Below are positions 20,645 through 29,668 of a DNA stretch of 64,000 nucleotides, piece after piece (the stretch's first letter is position 1; each line of letters begins with the position of its first letter). The notes under the pieces are model-generated. The model saw only the letters and a list, made by a program, of their open reading frames with translations. It made no database searches and had not been told where the DNA came from. Both the position numbers and the translations under genes were made by a program. This DNA comes from Muribaculaceae bacterium (GTDB taxonomy: Bacteria > Bacteroidota > Bacteroidia > Bacteroidales > Muribaculaceae): the NCBI GenBank assembly GCA_017399915.1, contig JAFQAS010000049.1, positions 1 through 64,000 of the forward strand, written 5' to 3'.

Positions 20645-20680
20645 AAAGACCGATGTGGAAATTCCATGTCGGTCTTTTTA
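20645..20680 (+). terminator. Terminator after the GHL10 pair
   Basis: AAAGACCGATGTGGAA (20645-20660) pairs with TTCCATGTCGGTCTTT (20662-20677) with two wobble pairs; the stem closes on a short AAATT apex and is followed by TTTATTTT. Confidence 0.85.
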
Positions 20681-20719
20681 TTTTAAATGATTAATCGTAA
20701 ATTTGTGCATTGAAAAATT

Positions 20720-21781
20720 ATGATGATGAATAACGCCGAAAAATATATGCGCCGAGCCATTCAGTTAGCTCGCAACGGAATGATGTTTGCCTCCCCCAAC
20801 CCAATGGTTGGAGCGGTGATTGTTCATGATGGCAAAATCATTGGCGAAGGTTTTCACCGTCGTTGTGGAGAGGGCCACGCCGAAGTCAATGCAGTGGCAT
20901 CGGTGACACACCCCGAACTATTACCCCATTCCACCATCTACGTTACACTTGAGCCATGCTCACACTATGGAAAAACTCCTCCATGCGCACAACTCATCAT
21001 CGACAAAAAAATACCACGAGTGGTAATTGGCACTCTCGATCCGTTTGAGAAAGTGAGCGGTCGCGGTGTGAAAATGCTCCAAGATGCCGGGTGCGAAGTA
21101 ATTCACGGAATTCTAAGCAACGAATGCAAAGATTTAAACCCACATTTCATTACAGCACACACCATGCATCGCCCGTTTATCACTCTTAAATGGGCTCAAA
21201 GCAAAGATGGTTTTATCGACCATGTACGCACACAGAGCACCTCTCATGCCGCACGATTCTCTTCACCGGCCACATCAGCATTGGTGCATAAACTGCGAGC
21301 CACCCACGATGCGATTTTAGTTGGAAGCAACACTGTGATTAAAGATAATCCCGGTCTTGATTGCCGACTATGGAATGGGAATAATCCCACAAAAGTAATT
21401 CTCGATCGTAATGGAATAATTCCATCTTCATCAAAAGTTTTTGCCAACAATCCCGAAAAAACAATATATTTCACATCAAAAAAACGAATAGACCTCCCCA
21501 ACAGCGTGACACAATTTATCGTTACGCTCAACACCTCTTTATCTGAAATAATGTCGATTTTATATCAACAAGGCATCACCTCCGTTCTTATTGAAGGTGG
21601 TGCGACATTGTTACAAAATGCCATTGACAGCAATTTATGGGATTCAGCACGAGTTGAGACCGCACAGTTTATTCTATGCAAAAACGGAGATATAAAAGCA
21701 CCTATTATCAATAAAATGCCATCAAAATCAACAATAATTGACGAAAATATTGTCGATTTTTACTCTAATAAACACCTATAG
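20720..21781 (+). CDS. ribD: Bifunctional riboflavin biosynthesis deaminase/reductase RibD
   Basis: A 353-residue cytoplasmic enzyme that deaminates diaminohydroxyphosphoribosylaminopyrimidine and then reduces the ribosyl side chain, the second and third steps of riboflavin synthesis. The N-terminal deaminase (about 1-145) has the zinc motif HAEVNA and PCSHYGKTPPC; the C-terminal reductase (about 150-350) has TLKWAQSKDGFI, LVGSNTVIKDNPGL and the late glycine-rich IEGGATLLQ. Length is normal. The start has three consecutive ATG codons (20720, 20723, 20726), so the exact N-terminus is uncertain by two residues. A TAAATTTG -7 box lies at 20698-20705. No FMN riboswitch fits in the 95-bp gap, and no other rib gene is adjacent. 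Confidence 0.95.
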   Translation: MMMNNAEKYMRRAIQLARNGMMFASPNPMVGAVIVHDGKIIGEGFHRRCGEGHAEVNAVASVTHPELLPHSTIYVTLEPCSHYGKTPPCAQLIIDKKIPRVVIGTLDPFEKVSGRGVKMLQDAGCEVIHGILSNECKDLNPHFITAHTMHRPFITLKWAQSKDGFIDHVRTQSTSHAARFSSPATSALVHKLRATHDAILVGSNTVIKDNPGLDCRLWNGNNPTKVILDRNGIIPSSSKVFANNPEKTIYFTSKKRIDLPNSVTQFIVTLNTSLSEIMSILYQQGITSVLIEGGATLLQNAIDSNLWDSARVETAQFILCKNGDIKAPIINKMPSKSTIIDENIVDFYSNKHL

Positions 21782-21903
21782 CAAGTTAAAAACATATAAA
21801 AAGCTATATAAATCCCTTAATGATTTATCCTTTATTTTCTCTCTATCACACATTTAACAACTTTTTATAGTATATTTTTACACAAATTATTTGATAATGA
21901 TTC

Positions 21904-21933
21904 ATTGTATTAATGAAATTGTTGCTAACTTTG
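21904..21933 (+). promoter_or_regulatory. Probable promoter for the DUF6242-to-bamA run
   Basis: ATTG (21904-21907), 18 nt, TAACTTTG (21926-21933). The -7 box fits TAnnTTTG exactly and the -33 box has one mismatch. It lies 21 nt before the start codon at 21955. Confidence 0.55.
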
Positions 21934-21954
21934 CAAATTGTAAAATAGTATCTT

Positions 21955-23457
21955 ATGTTGAAAAAAATTGCAATTTATATATTGATAGCAACTTTTGCAT
22001 CATCTTTTGTGGCTTGTAACGAGGATTCAGATGACCCCACCACTACATCATCAAATGTAATGGTTACATCTTTCGCTATAAATCCTAACGACACTATCCT
22101 CAACAACCTCGACTCGGTTTATTTTTCCATCGACTTGGTTAATGCTAAAATCTTCAATGCCGACTCGCTTCCATATGGCACTGATGTATCCAACCTTGGA
22201 GTACACATCAGCACATTAGGTAGTTCGGTTGCAGAGATAATCGTTCCGCGTCCCGGAAAAAGTGATACTACTATTAACTATCTAAAGAGTCCGAATAGCA
22301 CAATCGACTTTAGCAATGGTCCAGTAACTCTTCATCTTGTTGCCCTTGATGGTGTAGCTCAACGCGACTATTCTATCTCGGTAAACGTGCATAAAGTAAA
22401 ACCCGACTCACTATTTTGGAACAAACTCTCTTTAAACACACTTCCTTCAATATACAACAATCCTACTGTTCAAAAAACAGTAAGATATAAAAACCAAGCA
22501 GTTTGTATCTCCGGCATTCACCCACAATATACCTTGGCTAAAATCGACAACCCAAGTAACTTCATGTGGGACATGCAAGAAATCTCATTTCCTTTCACTC
22601 CAAATGTGAACTCACTCAGCGCCACTGAAGACGCTCTTTACATGCTTGACAATGAAAATAATCTATACACATCATTTGATGGTGTTAACTGGACTGCATG
22701 TAACGAAAAATGGCATCACATTTATGGTGGCTACGGAAGTTCGTTACTTGGTGTGAAACTCATTGATGGCAATTATTATCACGTTACATATCCGGCATCT
22801 ACAATAGCTTTAGCTGATAGCGAATGTCCTATTTCAGGGACAAGCTCAATTGTTTCATTCGAAAACGAATGGAGCAACAACACTCAAGCATTTGTTATTG
22901 GAGGGCGTCGCAGTGATGGCAAAGTTATTGGCGACATGTGGGGATATGACGGCTCTAATTGGGCTAAAATAAGCCAAGCCGGTGTATATCCACGTGAAGA
23001 AATGACATTCTTCTCTTACTATACATTTGAAACCGACTCTACCAATTGGGAAATTACCGAATTACCTACTTTAATTGCATTTGGCGGTTTCGATCAAGAA
23101 GGTTATGCCGGCAAAAAAGTTTATATCTCAATCGACATGGGATTAAATTGGAAACTTGCCGATGACTTAATGCAACTTCCCGACTACATTCCTGCTATGG
23201 GTAATGCCCAAGCACTTGTTTTCAGTCGCACATTAGTGTCACGTGGAGGCAACTCTGATTGGATTGATTACCCTTCTAAGCAGTTACCCTCATGGTGGGA
23301 ATTTTATAATCCGGTATATTCACGCGTAGCTCAGCCTACGACCAAATGGGAATGCCCTTATATTTACCTATTTGGTGGATACGACAATAATGGCAGCCTC
23401 TACAACTCAATTTGGAGAGGTGTTATCAATCGCTTAAGTTTCAAACCTGTAGTATAA
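21955..23457 (+). CDS. DUF6242-like lipoprotein with kelch/propeller-like C-terminal part
   Basis: A 500-residue exported protein. The signal peptide ends in FASSFVAC, a plausible lipobox with acylated Cys21. An N-terminal beta domain of about 120 residues (TSFAINPNDTILNNLDSVYF) resembles the domain at the start of Bacteroidales DUF6242 proteins. The C-terminal part (about 170-490) has recurring aromatic repeats such as LYMLDNENNLYTSFDGVNW, MWGYDGSNWAKI and YIYLFGGYDNNG, which suggest a kelch-type propeller. It overlaps the next gene by one base (TAATG) and heads an envelope cluster with uppS and bamA. The molecular role is unknown; the DUF name is from memory of the gene order. Confidence 0.75.
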   Translation: MLKKIAIYILIATFASSFVACNEDSDDPTTTSSNVMVTSFAINPNDTILNNLDSVYFSIDLVNAKIFNADSLPYGTDVSNLGVHISTLGSSVAEIIVPRPGKSDTTINYLKSPNSTIDFSNGPVTLHLVALDGVAQRDYSISVNVHKVKPDSLFWNKLSLNTLPSIYNNPTVQKTVRYKNQAVCISGIHPQYTLAKIDNPSNFMWDMQEISFPFTPNVNSLSATEDALYMLDNENNLYTSFDGVNWTACNEKWHHIYGGYGSSLLGVKLIDGNYYHVTYPASTIALADSECPISGTSSIVSFENEWSNNTQAFVIGGRRSDGKVIGDMWGYDGSNWAKISQAGVYPREEMTFFSYYTFETDSTNWEITELPTLIAFGGFDQEGYAGKKVYISIDMGLNWKLADDLMQLPDYIPAMGNAQALVFSRTLVSRGGNSDWIDYPSKQLPSWWEFYNPVYSRVAQPTTKWECPYIYLFGGYDNNGSLYNSIWRGVINRLSFKPVV

Positions 23458-24152
23458 TGAAACGCCTATATACCCTATCTCTAATTATAGCTATGATGCT
23501 ATCAGTTCAAGCGCTACAATGTAGTGCCGATGATTTTGCGTCATATAAATTTGATGTAGGGGCTCACTTTGGCATGAGTGGTTATCTTGGCGATGCCAAC
23601 GAAAGCAACATGTTTAAACACCCGGGCTATACAGCCGGAGCTTCTTTCAGATATCTCCCCAATAGTCGGTGGGCATTTCGTGGCATATTTTCTACCGGGT
23701 CGCTTAGTGGCAATACAGCCGACTATGAAGATGTGTTCCCCGGTGGCGTAAATTACGAATTTTCATCGCAATTCTATGACTTAGGAGGGCGATGCGAATT
23801 CAACTTCTTCAACTATGGTATAGGTGAAACATATAAAAAGATGCGTCGTTGGAGTCCCTATCTATCAGTTGGGATAGGTGCAACTCTTGCCACATGCGAT
23901 GGAAACTCGGCATTTGCTCTAAATATCCCTATGGGTATTGGTGTCAAATACAAAATAAAACAACGTCTTAACCTTGGAGTGGAATTTTCCATGACAAAAG
24001 TATTAGGCGACAATGTAGACGGGAAACAACTTACCGATTTATATCAAATCAAAAGTTCTTTTCTTAAAAACACCGATTGGTACTCTCAATTGAGTATTTC
24101 AATTACATATGAATTTGGCAAACGATGCGAAACTTGCCACTATGTTGAATAA
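23457..24152 (+). CDS. DUF6089-like outer-membrane beta-barrel protein
   Basis: A 231-residue protein. I chose the ATG at 23457, which overlaps the previous stop codon and gives a clean signal peptide (MKRLYTLSLIIAMMLSVQAL); an in-frame ATG at 23412 would only add residues lying inside the upstream gene. The mature part has alternating strands typical of a small outer-membrane barrel (DVGAHFGMSGYLGDANE, GASFRYLPNSRWAFRG, LGVEFSMTKVLGDNVDG). Genes of this type commonly sit directly before uppS and bamA in Bacteroidales, and this arrangement holds here. Function is not established; a structural or assembly role in the outer membrane is likely. Confidence 0.8.
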   Translation: MKRLYTLSLIIAMMLSVQALQCSADDFASYKFDVGAHFGMSGYLGDANESNMFKHPGYTAGASFRYLPNSRWAFRGIFSTGSLSGNTADYEDVFPGGVNYEFSSQFYDLGGRCEFNFFNYGIGETYKKMRRWSPYLSVGIGATLATCDGNSAFALNIPMGIGVKYKIKQRLNLGVEFSMTKVLGDNVDGKQLTDLYQIKSSFLKNTDWYSQLSISITYEFGKRCETCHYVE

Positions 24153-24178
24153 TAAATAACGATATATACTTAACTATA

Positions 24179-24931
24179 ATGACTCTTATCGACAAAATTG
24201 ACCGCAATAATCTACCCGCTCATGTAGCTATTATCATGGACGGCAATGGGCGTTGGGCTAAAGCACGACAGCTAAACCGATCGGCCGGACATGTTGAAGG
24301 AGTCAACACTGTGAGAAGAATCACTGAGATTGCCTCTGAAATAGGGATTAAGCATCTCACACTCTACACCTTCTCTACCGAAAACTGGAATCGTCCGAAG
24401 GAAGAAGTCGATACTCTTATGCGCCTTATCGTAACTGCGATAGAACGTGAGACCCCCGACTTGATTAAAAATAACGTAAGCCTATCAATGATTGGCGACA
24501 GCTCGCGCATGCCTAAAGAAGCGCTCGACCGCTTAAATCAATGCATCAGCGACACGGCACATTGCACCGGGCTCAACCTATGCCTTGCTTTGAGTTATTC
24601 TGCCCGTTGGGAAATTACTCAAGCATGCAAAAATATAGCTCAAAAAGCTGCTGACGGAGAAATTAATTCGGCTGATATCACTGATGAATTAATCTCTAAG
24701 CACCTCACAACGGCTAATATGCCCGACCCCGATTTGATGATACGAACCGGAGGGGATATGCGTGTGAGCAACTTTTTATTATGGCAAATTGCATATGCCG
24801 AAATATGTGTAGTCGATAAATATTGGCCCGACTATAGCAAGGACGATTTCTGCAATGCAATCATTCAATACCAATCACGCGAGCGTCGATTTGGTATGAC
24901 AAGCGAACAAATAAACAATGAAAACAATTAA
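24179..24931 (+). CDS. uppS: Isoprenyl transferase (undecaprenyl diphosphate synthase)
   Basis: A 250-residue cytoplasmic/peripheral-membrane enzyme that adds isopentenyl diphosphate units in cis to make undecaprenyl diphosphate, the lipid carrier for peptidoglycan and O-antigen. The signature IIMDGNGRWAKAR near residue 20 contains the catalytic Asp; other conserved parts are TLYTFSTENWNRP and, near the C-terminus, DLMIRTGGDMRVSNFLLWQ and WPDY. Length is normal. The 3' end overlaps the longest bamA frame by 14 bp. Confidence 0.97.
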   Translation: MTLIDKIDRNNLPAHVAIIMDGNGRWAKARQLNRSAGHVEGVNTVRRITEIASEIGIKHLTLYTFSTENWNRPKEEVDTLMRLIVTAIERETPDLIKNNVSLSMIGDSSRMPKEALDRLNQCISDTAHCTGLNLCLALSYSARWEITQACKNIAQKAADGEINSADITDELISKHLTTANMPDPDLMIRTGGDMRVSNFLLWQIAYAEICVVDKYWPDYSKDDFCNAIIQYQSRERRFGMTSEQINNENN

Positions 24932-27554
24932 CACTATGCGATATAAGCTACTAATATTAATTGCGCTGATATGCGCAACTGCATTTGGGAGTTCTGCTCA
25001 AGAAAAAGTAGACACAATATATAATCCACCGGTTATATACTCTTCTATGCCTAAAAAATATGAGCTTGCCGGAATTAAAGTTTCGGGGAATGGCAACTAC
25101 GAAGAGTTTATCGTTATCGGATATTCAGGGTTGAAAATTGGCGATATCATTGAAGTGCCAGGTAAAGACATTACCGATGCTGCTAAACGCATGATGCGCC
25201 AAGGACTTTTTGCACAAGTGCAAATTAAAGTAGAAAAAATCGCTGGAAACAAAGTGTGGCTTGAACTTGCGCTACGCACTCAGCCTCGCATCTCCGACAT
25301 TAATTATTATGGCGTAAAAAAAGGTGAAAAAGAAGAACTCGAAAAACGCCTTCAATTAATGAAAGGTAACCAAATCACCCAAAACATCGTGAATCGCGCC
25401 ACCCAAATCATTGAAAAATATTTTGATGATAAAGGATTTGGTAATGCCGATGTGAAAATCGAACTTCGTGAAGATCTCTCTAAAGTAAACGAAATGTTTG
25501 TTGACATTAAAATCAACAAAAACAACAAAATGAAGGTTCACAAAATCTACATCGATGGCAACGAAGCTCTTAGCGACGGTGCTATTAAAAGTGCGATGAA
25601 GAAAACCAACGAAAAAGGTAGTTTAAAAAAGCTTTTCAGTCAAAAGAAATTCGTTGAAACCGACTACCACGACGACCTAAATCGCATCATTGAAAAATAT
25701 AACGAAAAAGGTTATCGTGATGCAAAAATCTTATTTGATAGCGTAGCACAATACGATGAAAAGAATGTAGATGTATATATCAAAATAGAAGAAGGTCAAA
25801 AATACTACATCAAAGATATTAATTGGGTAGGAAATACTGTATACACTACTCAACAATTATCAAACTTCCTTGGGGTTTATCCCGGCGAAGTTTATAATCA
25901 AAAACTTCTCAACAAACGATTAAGCGAAGACGACGATGCGGTATCAAACTATTACATGAATCAAGGTTATCTTTTATATCAATTGGTGCCCATTGAAAAA
26001 AACATTGAAGGAGATTCAATTGATTTGGAGCTTCGCATGTTTGAAGGCCCTCAAGCCCGCATCAACAAAGTTGTTATTAATGGTAATGACCGACTATATG
26101 AAAAAGTTGTTCGTCGTGAGCTTCGAGTAAAACCCGGCGAGCTATTTAGCAAAGACGACTTGATGCGTTCGCTTCGTGAAATCGCTCAAACAGGGCACTT
26201 TAACCCCGAAAATCTTCAACCTGACATCAGGCCTAATCAAGATAACGGAACGGTTGACATTGTTCTCGACCTTGAATCTAAGGCTAATGACCAAATTGAG
26301 TTCTCAATGGGTTGGGGTCAAACCGGTGTTATAGGTAAACTCGCGTTGAAATTCACAAACTTCTCTCTAAAGAATTTATTCCGTCCAAGTTCTTATCGTG
26401 GCATTATCCCTCAAGGTGAAGGACAAACATTCACCGTGAGTGTTCAAACAAATGCTAAATACTATCAAGCATATAGCATTTCGTTCCTTGATCCATGGTT
26501 TGGAGGAAAACGTCCTAACTCATTATCTCTTTCGGCATATTATAGCCGTCAAACAGGCGTAAACTCATCATATTACAATAGCAACTGGTCAAATCCATAT
26601 CTCTATGGTGGCGGATATGGCTACAACTATGGATATGGTTCAGACTATTATCAAAACAGTATTCAAAATGCCTACGACCCCAACAAATTGCTTCAAATGG
26701 CAAGTGTGACTCTTGGGTTTGGTAAACGTCTAAGCTGGCCCGATGACTACTTCACCCTATCGGCCGACCTTTCTTATAACTGGTATAACCTCAAAAACTG
26801 GGAATACCTATACTATATGAACAATGGTACATCTAATTCAATCGTATTAGGCTTGACCCTTGCTCGTAACAGTATCGACAACCCTCTATACACCCGTAGA
26901 GGTAGCTCATTCTCATTAAGCCTTCATATGACTCCTCCTGCCTCATTATTTAATCCCGGCAAGGATTGGAAATCGCTATATGGACAAAATACCACAGAGT
27001 CAAAGAAAGAACTATATGAATGGATTGAATATTGGAAACTTAAATTCCGTTCTCGCACATATACCCCACTTACCGACCCATATGGCCAATGGACTCTCGT
27101 GTTGATGACACGTGCCGATGTGGGATTGCTCGGAAGCTACAACAAATGGCTTAAATCTCCATTCGAAACATTCTATGTTGGTGGTGACGGAATGTCGGGT
27201 AGCTACACTTATGCAACCGAAACTATCGGATTGCGCGGTTACGACAATGGTCAATTCACCCCTTGGGGTAAAGAAGGTTATGCCTACACTCGTTTCGGCA
27301 TGGAACTCCACTTCCCATTCATGCTACAACCCACTACAACAATTTACGGTCTTGCCTTTGTTGAAGGTGGTAACGCATGGACCTCGGTTAAAGACTTCTC
27401 ACCATTCAACATCAAACGCAGTGCCGGAGCCGGTGTGCGCATCTACTTGCCAATGGTGGGTATGATGGGTATCGACTGGGCATATGGTTTCGATAAAGTA
27501 TATGGCAAGAGAGGCGGCAGCCACTTCCACTTCATTCTCGGTCAAGAATTCTAA
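24918..27554 (+). CDS. bamA: Outer membrane protein assembly factor BamA
   Basis: An 878-residue outer-membrane protein that inserts beta-barrel proteins. A signal peptide (LLILIALICATAFGSSAQ) is followed by POTRA domains over about residues 45-450 (VWLELALRTQPRISDINYYG, YYIKDINWVGNTVYTTQQL) and a 16-strand barrel to the end, closing in FHFILGQEF with the expected terminal Phe. A Tyr/Asn/Gly-rich stretch near 540-590 (YGGGYGYNYGYGSDYYQ) is probably a surface loop and is unusually low in complexity. The start may be 24918 or the ATG at 24936, just after the uppS stop; both keep the signal peptide. Two ompH/skp genes follow, which fits a barrel-assembly operon. Confidence 0.96.
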   Translation: MKTINTMRYKLLILIALICATAFGSSAQEKVDTIYNPPVIYSSMPKKYELAGIKVSGNGNYEEFIVIGYSGLKIGDIIEVPGKDITDAAKRMMRQGLFAQVQIKVEKIAGNKVWLELALRTQPRISDINYYGVKKGEKEELEKRLQLMKGNQITQNIVNRATQIIEKYFDDKGFGNADVKIELREDLSKVNEMFVDIKINKNNKMKVHKIYIDGNEALSDGAIKSAMKKTNEKGSLKKLFSQKKFVETDYHDDLNRIIEKYNEKGYRDAKILFDSVAQYDEKNVDVYIKIEEGQKYYIKDINWVGNTVYTTQQLSNFLGVYPGEVYNQKLLNKRLSEDDDAVSNYYMNQGYLLYQLVPIEKNIEGDSIDLELRMFEGPQARINKVVINGNDRLYEKVVRRELRVKPGELFSKDDLMRSLREIAQTGHFNPENLQPDIRPNQDNGTVDIVLDLESKANDQIEFSMGWGQTGVIGKLALKFTNFSLKNLFRPSSYRGIIPQGEGQTFTVSVQTNAKYYQAYSISFLDPWFGGKRPNSLSLSAYYSRQTGVNSSYYNSNWSNPYLYGGGYGYNYGYGSDYYQNSIQNAYDPNKLLQMASVTLGFGKRLSWPDDYFTLSADLSYNWYNLKNWEYLYYMNNGTSNSIVLGLTLARNSIDNPLYTRRGSSFSLSLHMTPPASLFNPGKDWKSLYGQNTTESKKELYEWIEYWKLKFRSRTYTPLTDPYGQWTLVLMTRADVGLLGSYNKWLKSPFETFYVGGDGMSGSYTYATETIGLRGYDNGQFTPWGKEGYAYTRFGMELHFPFMLQPTTTIYGLAFVEGGNAWTSVKDFSPFNIKRSAGAGVRIYLPMVGMMGIDWAYGFDKVYGKRGGSHFHFILGQEF

Positions 27555-27630
27555 TTTTTTATAATAGAATAAACTATTTAAGATTAGATTGGTCTTATAT
27601 CAATAGAATAACATAAAAACAACAAATATT

Positions 27631-28146
27631 ATGAAAAGAATAGTTTTAGCATTAGTTGTAATGATTGCATGCGCATGTGGCGCATATGCTCAAAAGTTTG
27701 CTCTCGTTGATATGGAATATATTCTCAAGAATATCCCTTCATATGAAATGGCAAATGAACAATTAAACCAACTATCTCAACGTTGGCAAAAGGAAGTGGA
27801 AGCTAAATTTAAGGAAGCCGAAACTCTCTACAAAAACTATCAAGCCGACATGGTGTTCCTCACCGATGACCAAAAGAAAAAGAAAGAAGAAGAAATCACT
27901 GCTAAAGAAAAAGAAGCTGTTGACCTTCGCAACAAATACTTCGGACAAGATGGCGAATTGAGCAAAAAACGTCAAAGCCTTCTCAAGCCTATTCAAGATG
28001 ATGTGTATAACGCTGTGAAGAAAGTATCGGAAGAAAAAGGATATCAAGTAATCTTCGACCGTGCTTCATCGGCAAGCATCGTATTCGCATCTCCTCGCAT
28101 CGATGTGAGCAACGAAGTATTAGCTAAATTAGGTTATTCAAAATAA
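27631..28146 (+). CDS. OmpH/Skp-family periplasmic chaperone (first copy)
   Basis: A 171-residue periplasmic protein with a signal peptide ending in GAYA. The mature protein starts QKFALVDMEYILKNIPSY, the beta strand of the OmpH trimer body, followed by long charged helices (KKKKEEEITAKEKEAVDL) that form the tentacles, and ends with the returning strand GYQVIFDRASSASIVFASPRIDVS. Skp holds unfolded outer-membrane proteins on the way to BamA, the preceding gene. A second copy follows after 67 bp. Confidence 0.93.
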   Translation: MKRIVLALVVMIACACGAYAQKFALVDMEYILKNIPSYEMANEQLNQLSQRWQKEVEAKFKEAETLYKNYQADMVFLTDDQKKKKEEEITAKEKEAVDLRNKYFGQDGELSKKRQSLLKPIQDDVYNAVKKVSEEKGYQVIFDRASSASIVFASPRIDVSNEVLAKLGYSK

Positions 28147-28213
28147 TTGGCTTACCTTTGCACTAACTTTTTAAAATTCACTGAATTTATAACTAAAATC
28201 ACTTTATAAGAAA

Positions 28214-28717
28214 ATGATCAAGAAAATTCTTCTCGCAATCATGATTGCGCTCCCTATGTGCGCTATGGCACAAACTAAAATCGGTGTTATCAACGCTGAT
28301 GCTGTATTCCAAGCAATGCCTAAAACAGCTGAAGCTCAAACAACGCTTAAAAATGTCCAAAAGCAATATGAAGATGCTTTAAATAAATTAAAAGAGCAAT
28401 ATCAAAAACTCATCACCGAATTCCAAGCAATGGGAAAAGACGCAACAGTCCTTGCCGGTGAAAAAGAAGCTAAAGCAAAAGAAATCCAAGATACTGAAGC
28501 AAGAATTCAACAATTCATGCAAACTGCTGATCAAGATCTCCAAAAGCAACAACAACAACTTCTTGCTCCTATTCAACAAGAACTTGTTACAGCAATTAAA
28601 ACAGTAGGACAAGAAAACGGATTCACTGCAATCTTCCCCGAAGGTGTTGCTATCTACACTGGCGCTGATGTTATCGACATCACTCCTTTAGTAAAAGCAA
28701 AACTTGGTATCCAATAA
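28214..28717 (+). CDS. OmpH/Skp-family periplasmic chaperone (second copy)
   Basis: A 167-residue periplasmic protein with a signal peptide ending in CAMA. It begins QTKIGVINADAVFQAMP and has Gln/Lys-rich helices (LQKQQQQLLAPIQQELV) between the terminal strands, ending NGFTAIFPEGVAIYTGADVIDIT. It is a tandem paralogue of the preceding gene but well diverged, so the two may have different clients or form mixed trimers. A strong terminator follows. Confidence 0.93.
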   Translation: MIKKILLAIMIALPMCAMAQTKIGVINADAVFQAMPKTAEAQTTLKNVQKQYEDALNKLKEQYQKLITEFQAMGKDATVLAGEKEAKAKEIQDTEARIQQFMQTADQDLQKQQQQLLAPIQQELVTAIKTVGQENGFTAIFPEGVAIYTGADVIDITPLVKAKLGIQ

Positions 28718-28738
28718 TTTCAACATTATAGCATAATC

Positions 28739-28772
28739 AAAACGGATAGCATTTGAGCTATCCGTTTTTTTG
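28739..28772 (+). terminator. Terminator after the bamA-ompH run
   Basis: A perfect 12-bp stem, AAAACGGATAGC (28739-28750) with GCTATCCGTTTT (28757-28768), a 6-nt loop and a T-rich tail. The last TTTG of the tail also serves as a possible -33 box for murI. Confidence 0.9.
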
Positions 28773-28799
28773 TTATCTGAACGATATTTCATAAATTTG
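28769..28799 (+). promoter_or_regulatory. Promoter for murI, probably giving a leaderless transcript
   Basis: TTTG (28769-28772), 19 nt, TAAATTTG (28792-28799) fits the Bacteroidota consensus exactly. The murI ATG is at 28804, only 5 nt after the -7 box, so transcription should begin at or beside the start codon. Confidence 0.65.
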
Positions 28800-28803
28800 C
28801 ACC

Positions 28804-29643
28804 ATGAAACAATTAAGCGACAAACCTGGACCTATTGGAGTATTTGACTCAGGATATGGAGGACTGACCATATTAAGCGAAATTCAACGAGCTATGCCCG
28901 ACTATAACTACATTTATTTAGGCGACAACGCTCGTGCTCCTTATGGAACTCGTTCGTTTGAAATCGTTTATCGTTTCACCCTTCAAGCCGTAAACTATCT
29001 TTTTGAGCAGGGTTGTCATTTAGTAATCCTTGCCTGCAACACTGCATCGGCTAAAGCCCTACGCTCTATTCAGCAAAAAGACTTGCCTCATATCGACCCT
29101 AATCGTCGAGTGCTTGGAGTTATCCGTCCCACAGTGGAAAAAGTGGGAGAAATATCTAAAAACGGGAATATTGGTGTGTTTGGCACACCCGGCACAATTC
29201 AAAGCCAATCTTATAATATCGAAATCGCCAAATTACACCCACATTTCAACACCTATGGCAATGGTTGCCCTATGTGGGTCCCATTGGTAGAAAATCGTGA
29301 AGCAAATCGTCCCGGAGCCGACTATTTCGTAAAACAAGAAGTCGACAATCTGTTCGGTCAACAACCCGACATCGATACAGTGCTCTTGGCCTGCACTCAC
29401 TACCCATTACTTTATGATAAGATTCGCCAATATGTGCCACAATCGGCTCAAGTGATAAAGCAAGGCGAAATCATAGCCGAAAGTCTTGTTGATTATATGC
29501 GTCGTCACCCTGAAATGGACGCACGTTGCACTCGTGGAGGCTCTACACAATACCTCACAACCGAGAATGCCTCAAAGTTTTCTGAAATGGCAAGCGTGTT
29601 TCTCAACAAGTCAATTACAGCCACCCAAATAGAGCTAAAATAA
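28804..29643 (+). CDS. murI: Glutamate racemase
   Basis: A 279-residue cytoplasmic enzyme that makes D-glutamate for peptidoglycan. Both catalytic cysteines and their settings are visible: IGVFDSGYGGLTIL at the N-terminus, LACNTASA near residue 79 and LLACTHYPLLYD near residue 198; the substrate-loop YLGDNARAPYG is also present. Length is normal. It has its own promoter and ends 25 bp from the convergent comF-like gene. Confidence 0.97.
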   Translation: MKQLSDKPGPIGVFDSGYGGLTILSEIQRAMPDYNYIYLGDNARAPYGTRSFEIVYRFTLQAVNYLFEQGCHLVILACNTASAKALRSIQQKDLPHIDPNRRVLGVIRPTVEKVGEISKNGNIGVFGTPGTIQSQSYNIEIAKLHPHFNTYGNGCPMWVPLVENREANRPGADYFVKQEVDNLFGQQPDIDTVLLACTHYPLLYDKIRQYVPQSAQVIKQGEIIAESLVDYMRRHPEMDARCTRGGSTQYLTTENASKFSEMASVFLNKSITATQIELK

Positions 29644-29668
29644 ATCAATCCTCCTCCTTTTCCGTTCA

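Noticed and set aside
20625-20719. FMN riboswitch before ribD
   Set aside because: The gap is only 95 bp, is mostly a terminator, and none of the conserved FMN aptamer segments is seen.
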